A stretch of 58,377 nt of DNA from an uncultured Lachnospiraceae bacterium (GTDB lineage: Bacteria > Bacillota > Clostridia > Lachnospirales > Lachnospiraceae), in the NCBI GenBank assembly GCA_900317755.1, contig ONHZ01000061.1:1-58377 (forward strand). Reading direction: 5' to 3'. The notes beneath the pieces are model-generated. The model was not told the origin of the DNA. It was given only the letters and a program-made list of their open reading frames with translations, and made no database searches. Each line of letters starts with the position of its first letter. Positions within the stretch are counted from its first letter, which is position 1. Shown piece after piece: positions 52,562-58,377 of this stretch. Position numbers and translations under genes: made by a program.

Positions 52562-54310
52562 ATGCCAACAGTAAAGAAATTAGCAGGTTACATTAAAGAA
52601 TACAAATTTGACACGATTATCACGCCGATCATGATGCTCGGTGAGGTCGTTGTTGAAATGATGATTCCGCTTCTGATGGCGAAGATCATCGATAAGGGTA
52701 TCTATGGAAAGGATATGTCCACGATCTGGAAGGTCGGGGCGTGGATGCTGCTTGCTGCCGCAGCAGGTCTGTTCTTCGGAATCATGGGCGGAAAATACGG
52801 AGCAAGCGCATCAGCAGGCTTTGCGAAGAATCTTCGTTTTGCAATGTTTGAAAAGGTTCAGACCTATTCCTTTAAAAATATCGATAAATTTTCATCCGCA
52901 TCACTAATTACAAGAATGACTACTGATGTGACGAACCTTCAGAACGCCTTCCAGATGCTGATCCGTATGGGCATGCGTGCACCGGCATCGCTGATCGTCG
53001 CACTCATATTATCTATTTCAATATCACCGAGGCTTTCAATCGTTTATCTTGTTGCTGTTGCGATTCTGACCGTGCTTGTATTTTTCCTGTCGGGAACGGC
53101 GCAGAGACTTTTCAATCAGGTTTTCAAAAGATACGATGACTTAAACGCAGAAGTCGAGGAAAATGTTTCCGGTATCCGTGTTGTAAAGGCCTATGTCCGT
53201 GAGGATTTTGAGAAGACGAAATTCGAAAAAGCAAATGAGAATCTTTACAAAATTTTTGTGAAGGCTGAGAGCCTGATGGTCAAGGCCTTCCCGATCATGA
53301 TGGGTTCGGTTTACGCATGTATTCTTGCAATTTCATGGTTCGGCGCACACTTAATTATTCAGGATGAGCTTACAACCGGTGAGCTTATGAGTATGCTCAC
53401 ATACTGCATGAATATACTTATGAGCATCATGATGTTTGCCGGTGTCATCGTCATGGTTCTGATGTCGACTGCCGCTGCACAGCGAGTCTGTGAAGTGCTT
53501 GATGAAGAGCCGGACATTAAAAATCCTGAGAAACCGGTCATGGAAGTAAAGAACGGTTCCGTTGAATTTGAAAATGTTGATTTTTCTTATTATGAAAATT
53601 CATCCGAGCCGGTGCTCAAAGATATAAATCTCAAAATCAATTCTGGCGAGACCATAGGTATCATCGGTCCGACTGGCTCTGGCAAGACTTCTCTCGTAAA
53701 CCTGCTTTCGAGGCTTTATGATGTGACGAAGGGCTCAGTCAAAGTCAGCGGCGTCGATGTCAGGGATTACGACATCGTGAAGCTTCGTGACAGCGTGTCG
53801 GTCGTGCTCCAGAATAATGTGTTATTTTCCGGAACAATCTATGAGAACCTCCGCTGGGGCGACAAAAATGCATCAGACGAAGAATGCCAGCACGCTGCAA
53901 AGCTTGCCTGCGCTGATGAATTCATCGAGAAGTTTCCTGATGGCTATGATACTTATATTGAGCAGGGCGGCTCGAATGTTTCTGGTGGCCAGAGGCAGAG
54001 ACTCTGCATCGCAAGAGCGCTTCTGAAGAAGCCAAAGATTCTCGTGCTCGATGATTCGACTTCAGCTGTCGATACGACCACAGATTCAAAGATCAGGGCA
54101 AGCTTTAGGAATGACATCCCGGATACCACAAAATTCATTATTGCGCAGCGAATAAGTTCCGTTCAGGATGCCGACCGCATCATCGTCATGGATGATGGAA
54201 AAATCGCCGATGTCGGCACACATGAGGAACTGCTAAATAGAAATGAAATGTACCGCGAGCTGTACGAGTCCCAGACTGGTGCAGGGTCAGGAGATTTCGA
54301 CAAAGTGTAG
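52562..54310 (+). CDS. Heterodimeric ABC exporter, degenerate-site subunit
   Basis: 582 residues: six-span type IV exporter domain (1-320) plus nucleotide-binding domain. Walker A GPTGSGKTS and signature VSGGQRQ are normal, but the catalytic Glu after Walker B is Asp (LVLDDSTSAVD) and the switch His is Gln (IIAQRIS). That is the degenerate half expected in TM287/288- or BmrCD-like multidrug exporters. The partner subunit is encoded 129 bases downstream. Confidence 0.92.
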   Translation: MPTVKKLAGYIKEYKFDTIITPIMMLGEVVVEMMIPLLMAKIIDKGIYGKDMSTIWKVGAWMLLAAAAGLFFGIMGGKYGASASAGFAKNLRFAMFEKVQTYSFKNIDKFSSASLITRMTTDVTNLQNAFQMLIRMGMRAPASLIVALILSISISPRLSIVYLVAVAILTVLVFFLSGTAQRLFNQVFKRYDDLNAEVEENVSGIRVVKAYVREDFEKTKFEKANENLYKIFVKAESLMVKAFPIMMGSVYACILAISWFGAHLIIQDELTTGELMSMLTYCMNILMSIMMFAGVIVMVLMSTAAAQRVCEVLDEEPDIKNPEKPVMEVKNGSVEFENVDFSYYENSSEPVLKDINLKINSGETIGIIGPTGSGKTSLVNLLSRLYDVTKGSVKVSGVDVRDYDIVKLRDSVSVVLQNNVLFSGTIYENLRWGDKNASDEECQHAAKLACADEFIEKFPDGYDTYIEQGGSNVSGGQRQRLCIARALLKKPKILVLDDSTSAVDTTTDSKIRASFRNDIPDTTKFIIAQRISSVQDADRIIVMDDGKIADVGTHEELLNRNEMYRELYESQTGAGSGDFDKV

Positions 54311-54439
54311 CTACCACAATACATTATACTTCTTTGTGTGCTAGCAGTCTGTAAGTTGCAATATTAATGATTGGCTGAGGCGAGTAAAAGTACATTCGTG
54401 TAAGCTGAAAAAAATTAGATAAAAAGGATAGGAAAAAAT

Positions 54440-56344
54440 ATGCCGCGTCCACGTCCAAGAAAACCAATTACAAAAGAAGAAAGAAAAGATGCAAAAAAGG
54501 TCATGAAGCGTCTTTTCGGGTATATATTCAAGCATTATGCTTTCCAGATCACGCTGGTGTTTGTCTGCATCATTGTTTCGGTGCTTGCAAACATCCAGGG
54601 AACTCTTTTCATGCAGACGCTGATAGATTCATATATCACCCCGATGCTGAAGACCGGCTCGACGGATTTCGGGCCCCTCGCAAAAGCGATGCTTCGGATT
54701 ATCATATATTATGCCATCGGCGTTGCTGCGACCTATGTGTACAATCTCATCATGGTCTACATCGCACAGGGAACGCTAAAGTCCTTTCGTGAGCAGCTTT
54801 TCAATAAGATGGAATCACTTCCCATCAAGTATTTCGACACGCACAAGCATGGCGACATCATGTCCATCTACACAAACGATATTGATACGCTACACCAGAT
54901 GATTTCACAGTCACTGCCGCAGATGCTGAATGCAGCACTTACGATTGTGATGACAATGGTTTCGATGTTCATGCTGAATGTCCCGCTTACGATTCTCACG
55001 CTTGCGATGACAGGACTCACTGTTTTCGCAACAGGAAAACTCGCTTCAAAGAGCGGCAAGAACTTCGTCCGCCAGCAGAATTCGCTTGCAAAGGTCAATG
55101 CAAAGATTGAAGAGACAATGAAGGGGCAGAAGGTCGTCAAGGTCTTCAATCACGAGGATGAGATGACAAGCGAATTCAAGGAAATGAACGATGAGCTCTT
55201 CGATGCTGCGAACAAGGCGAATGCCTACGGCAATGTCCTTGGCCCTGTAAACGCCCAGCTTGGAAATATTTCCTACGTGCTCGTCGCTGTAGTCGGCGGC
55301 TTGGTTGCCATTTTTGGAAACGGAAGCCTGACAGTCGGAAAACTAGCTTCATTCCTGACCTTCAACAAATCCTTCAATATGCCAATCATGCAGGTCTCAC
55401 AGCAGCTTAATTTCATCGTCATGGCAATGGCCGGCGGCAAGCGAATCTTCGAGCTCTTAGATGAAGAGCCGGAAGAGGATAATGGCTATGTCACGCTTGT
55501 AAATGCAAATGTTGCGGAAGATGGAACTATTACAGAGGCAAAGGAGAGAACCGGCAAGTGGGCATGGAAGCATTATCATAAAGCAGAAAACACGACAGAC
55601 TATAAGCTCCTCCAGGGCGAGGTCGTATTCAAGGATGTGAATTTCTCTTATGTTCCTGAAAAGGAAGTTCTGCATCACATTGATCTCTATGCAAAGCCAG
55701 GGCAGAAGATTGCCTTCGTCGGTGCGACCGGCGCAGGAAAGACTACGATTACGAACCTCATCAATAGATTCTACGACGTCTCTGATGGTCGAATCCGCTA
55801 TGACGGAATAAATGTAAATAAGATAAAGAAAGCAGACCTCCGCCATTCACTTGGCATCGTGCTTCAGGATACACATCTTTTCACAGGCACAGTCGAGGAA
55901 AATATCAGGTACGGCAAGGAAGATGCGACGCACGAGGAAGTCGTCGCTGCAGCAAAGCTCGCAAATGCAGATGGTTTTATCAGACGTCTTGAAAATGGAT
56001 ATGACACCGTACTTAAGAGCGACGGCGGCACGCTGTCACAGGGACAGAGGCAGCTTCTTGCCATCGCCCGCGCAGCAATCGCAGATCCGCCGGTTCTGAT
56101 TCTCGATGAGGCCACAAGTTCAATCGATACGCATACAGAGCGCCTTGTCCAGAGCGGCATGGACCGGCTGATGAGTGGCAGGACAACCTTTGTCATTGCC
56201 CATAGGCTCTCAACCATCCGGAATTCTGACTGCATCATGGTCCTTGATGACGGCCAGATCATCGAGCGAGGAAATCACGAAGAGCTCATGGCTGAGCAGG
56301 GGAAGTACTACCAGCTCTATACAGGGAAGCTTGTAAACGCCTGA
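54440..56344 (+). CDS. Heterodimeric ABC exporter, catalytic subunit
   Basis: 634 residues. Six spans, then a nucleotide-binding domain with GATGAGKTT, Walker B LILDEATSSID (catalytic Glu present), switch His in IAHRLST, and signature altered to LSQGQRQ. The non-canonical signature pairs with the degenerate Walker B of subunit 1, so one ATP site is inactive and the other competent. A basic Pro/Arg-rich N-terminus (PRPRPRKPITKEERK) precedes the first span. AGGA precedes ATG 54440. Confidence 0.93.
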   Translation: MPRPRPRKPITKEERKDAKKVMKRLFGYIFKHYAFQITLVFVCIIVSVLANIQGTLFMQTLIDSYITPMLKTGSTDFGPLAKAMLRIIIYYAIGVAATYVYNLIMVYIAQGTLKSFREQLFNKMESLPIKYFDTHKHGDIMSIYTNDIDTLHQMISQSLPQMLNAALTIVMTMVSMFMLNVPLTILTLAMTGLTVFATGKLASKSGKNFVRQQNSLAKVNAKIEETMKGQKVVKVFNHEDEMTSEFKEMNDELFDAANKANAYGNVLGPVNAQLGNISYVLVAVVGGLVAIFGNGSLTVGKLASFLTFNKSFNMPIMQVSQQLNFIVMAMAGGKRIFELLDEEPEEDNGYVTLVNANVAEDGTITEAKERTGKWAWKHYHKAENTTDYKLLQGEVVFKDVNFSYVPEKEVLHHIDLYAKPGQKIAFVGATGAGKTTITNLINRFYDVSDGRIRYDGINVNKIKKADLRHSLGIVLQDTHLFTGTVEENIRYGKEDATHEEVVAAAKLANADGFIRRLENGYDTVLKSDGGTLSQGQRQLLAIARAAIADPPVLILDEATSSIDTHTERLVQSGMDRLMSGRTTFVIAHRLSTIRNSDCIMVLDDGQIIERGNHEELMAEQGKYYQLYTGKLVNA

Positions 56345-56370
56345 CTTTAATTTCACAAATAATAGATAAT

Positions 56371-56416
56371 AAATACGCTTTGGTGGAAATAAAAGTTTCT
56401 GTCAAAGCGTATTTTT
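56371..56416 (+). terminator. Terminator after the ABC exporter operon
   Basis: AAATACGCTTTG and CAAAGCGTATTT are perfect 12-base complements, followed by T residues. The rest of 56417-56710 is AT-rich promoter sequence for the next gene. Confidence 0.92.
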
Positions 56417-56710
56417 GGGTTTTCGTGAGAGAAGTTAAGTTCAACAATGTAAATTCTTTCAGAAAAATCGACAAAATTTCAGAAATCAGCTAAAAATAAT
56501 GTTGATATTGTCGATAAAATCTATAGAATTGTATTAGCGGCTCATTTTGTGCCCCATATCTTGTGATATGATATGGAAAATGAATATACTTTATGCACAA
56601 ATGACACGATAAATGCGTATGATATTAAGATGAAAATGACATTGCCAATTAGGGCAGATCATGCAATGTATATTTAATCTTCATATAGCGGATATACAAG
56701 GGGATAGATT

Positions 56711-58377
56711 ATGTTCGACAAGAAGAGAAGAAGATTTGAAGCGGTTTTACTTGCAGCTGTGACAGTGCTTGCAAGCTTTTCAGTAAACTGGTCGTCGCTG
56801 TCGCCGAAAGCAAGTGAAGAGACAAGTACAGAGGCAGATGCTAACGCAGATACAAGTGCTGGAGAGGCAATAAGCCCGGCAGAAACAACAGAAGACGCTT
56901 CAACGACTCAGAATTCCCAGGCAGATGGTTCAACAAATGCATCTGACAGTACATCCGCATCAGATGTAAATTCTTCTAATAATACCTCATCTTCTTCAGA
57001 AAATAGTCCGGGACCGTCCACAGGTATTTCTGCGACTTCCGGAGTAGAACAGGCAGGATCTGAAAATCCATCAGGTTCATCCATTTCTTCCGGTGAAGAA
57101 ACTGCAGATTCAAGTGCATCAACAAATTCAGGTGCCGCTCAGGCACAGAATACCAGTGGTGCAGCAGGCTCATCTGAAGGAAATCTATCCAATCTTGAAA
57201 ATGAAGATGAAAATGGCTCAGGTGCTTTCAAGCTGAAAAGAAAGAAACTGAAGAAAGTCATCCGCAGGGCTTCTTCTAATCATTCTGGCTCTATAGGCTC
57301 AGGATACGCAACAAGAGGCATCTCATCTGGCACAAGTATTGTTCAGGTTATTTCAGGAACGAATGAGAGCGGATATGTAAAGACATCTGATGCTACTATG
57401 TATTTAGAGATGACGCCAGATGCAAGTATTAGCTATACCGCAAATGTATATTTAAATACAAGCGACCCTAATACACTTGGAACAGCTATTGGCAGTACTT
57501 CAGGTACTTTCACAAATACGCAGGATGCCAGCACTACCAGCACAGATAACACCGACTCAGGAGATTCGCAGACTGACACAGATACTTCTGTGACTACAAC
57601 TGAAACAGACAATACCCCACAGTCAGTCGCAGTTTCTATTGGAACTCATGCAAATGTTTATTTAGCAAGTGGCGAAACTGCGATTTATCAGATAGAGATC
57701 ACCTCGGTTTCCGGTTCAGCCAGCATTGAATATTTATCTTCTGCTTCAGACAGCATTTATTCAACATCATATATTCGCACTGGCAGTGCATATAGTACGC
57801 TTGGCCAGCAGGTGATGAACATATCTCATGAGACTGCTGATGACGATGCCAGCGGAAACTATAACATTAATCTCCCTGCAAACACGATCAGTCTCATTAA
57901 TGGTCAGAGTACAAAAGTAGATTCTTCAGTTACAGTAAATAGTACAGTTGCTTCTTCAAACCGAGCTGTTACATATACATCAGATTCCAGCCTTATTACT
58001 ATTAATGGAAATACCATCACAGCAAGTGGCAGCGGCAGCGGTACAGCAACTGTGACAGCAAGTGCTAAGGGTGCAGAAGAAAAGACCTTTACTGTAAATG
58101 TTCTGTCTGTTTCTGAAAATACCTCAAGCGTTACCTATGATGGAAACAGCCACACATCTGATGTAAGTGTCACGTTAAAGGGAAAGAATGTAACGACTTC
58201 TTTCAATGTCACATACAGTGGCACGACAAAGGCTGGAGTTTCTGTTTCAAACCAGACCGAAGTAACAGAGGCGGGCACCTATAATGCAACGCTTACCGGT
58301 ACTGGTGAATATGCATATTATTCTGTACTTTCCGTAGACTCATCAGCAACAGTACAGGGTTCATGGACTTCTTCAAA
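56711..58377 (+). CDS. Large Ser/Thr-rich surface protein, 5' part
   Basis: The frame is open from ATG 56711 (AAGGGG upstream) to the window edge, at least 555 residues. Signal peptide (FEAVLLAAVTVLASFSV), then about 140 residues of Ser/Thr/Asn/Glu-rich linker, a basic patch (FKLKRKKLKKVIRR, near 175), a beta-rich region, a Big_2-like Ig domain (about 390-465, with VTYTSDSSLITINGNTITA and GTATVTASAKG), then an MBG-like repeat (YDGNSHTSDV...TEAGTYNATLTGTG). Typical of adhesins or large cell-wall proteins. The C-terminal anchor is outside the view. Confidence 0.88.
   Translation, partial: MFDKKRRRFEAVLLAAVTVLASFSVNWSSLSPKASEETSTEADANADTSAGEAISPAETTEDASTTQNSQADGSTNASDSTSASDVNSSNNTSSSSENSPGPSTGISATSGVEQAGSENPSGSSISSGEETADSSASTNSGAAQAQNTSGAAGSSEGNLSNLENEDENGSGAFKLKRKKLKKVIRRASSNHSGSIGSGYATRGISSGTSIVQVISGTNESGYVKTSDATMYLEMTPDASISYTANVYLNTSDPNTLGTAIGSTSGTFTNTQDASTTSTDNTDSGDSQTDTDTSVTTTETDNTPQSVAVSIGTHANVYLASGETAIYQIEITSVSGSASIEYLSSASDSIYSTSYIRTGSAYSTLGQQVMNISHETADDDASGNYNINLPANTISLINGQSTKVDSSVTVNSTVASSNRAVTYTSDSSLITINGNTITASGSGSGTATVTASAKGAEEKTFTVNVLSVSENTSSVTYDGNSHTSDVSVTLKGKNVTTSFNVTYSGTTKAGVSVSNQTEVTEAGTYNATLTGTGEYAYYSVLSVDSSATVQGSWTSS

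Overview
The window is 58.4 kb of a low-to-moderate GC Firmicutes chromosome, most likely a Lachnospiraceae-type gut anaerobe. The evidence is the jag-mnmE-mnmG-rsmG block that normally sits beside dnaA/oriC, a Soj/Spo0J (ParA/ParB) locus with consensus parS sites, DUF4446- and DUF3881-type genes, the yaaR-holB-ricT-yabB-rsmI block, and a bile salt hydrolase. No phage, insertion sequence, CRISPR array or rRNA was seen.

Layout. 1-4.8 kb: origin-proximal tRNA/rRNA modification genes. 4.9-7.2 kb: polar amino acid ABC transporter with binding protein and permease fused. 7.3-9.9 kb: a tiny hydrophobic peptide unit and an AT-rich block (acyltransferase 3, histidine phosphatase, DUF308-like membrane protein). 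9.2-13.8 kb: parS cluster, parA, parB, DUF4446, DUF3881-like gene, tRNA-Arg. 14-20.6 kb: a coiled-coil membrane protein, trmB, a nucleosidase plus SPL-like radical SAM pair, tRNA-Lys, a D,D-carboxypeptidase and a possible ArgR relative. 20.8-30.6 kb: an AbiEi-like/AbiEii-like pair coupled to an Orn/Lys/Arg decarboxylase, a guanylate-kinase-like enzyme, then yaaR, holB, ricT, yabB-like methyltransferase, rsmI and an M15 peptidase. 30.8-32.5 kb: pckA. 32.5-35.8 kb: an accessory island with two convergent AAA+/STAND ATPases, with three different short-repeat arrays in the gaps before, between and after them. 36-43.4 kb: bile salt hydrolase, sirtuin, an attenuator-like leader with two tiny ORFs before a membrane protein, C69 dipeptidase, FAD oxidoreductase and an orphan prepilin. 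43.5-49 kb: MATE pump, flagellin C-terminal remnant, csoR-copA copper module. 49.2-58.4 kb: two small unknown genes, pyk with a possible 5'-UTR pseudoknot, a heterodimeric ABC exporter, and the start of a large Ser/Thr-rich surface protein that runs off the end.

How the parts work together. The parABS cluster marks the origin region: three parS-like palindromes lie within 1.3 kb upstream of parA, one of them at the centre of a perfect 40-bp palindrome. Copper homeostasis is self-contained: CsoR boxes lie in and just after the csoR promoter, followed by CopA, whose C-terminal chaperone domain has its own internal ribosome binding site. Bile salt hydrolase, the multidrug pumps and the peptidases fit gut life.

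The most promising unexplained items are the ATPase island with its private repeat arrays, the pseudoknot before pyk, the two-uORF leader at 38.3-38.6 kb, the nested copZ in copA, the divergent AbiE-like pair, the SPL-like radical SAM enzyme that seems to lack the catalytic cysteine, and a family of composite palindromic intergenic elements present three times.
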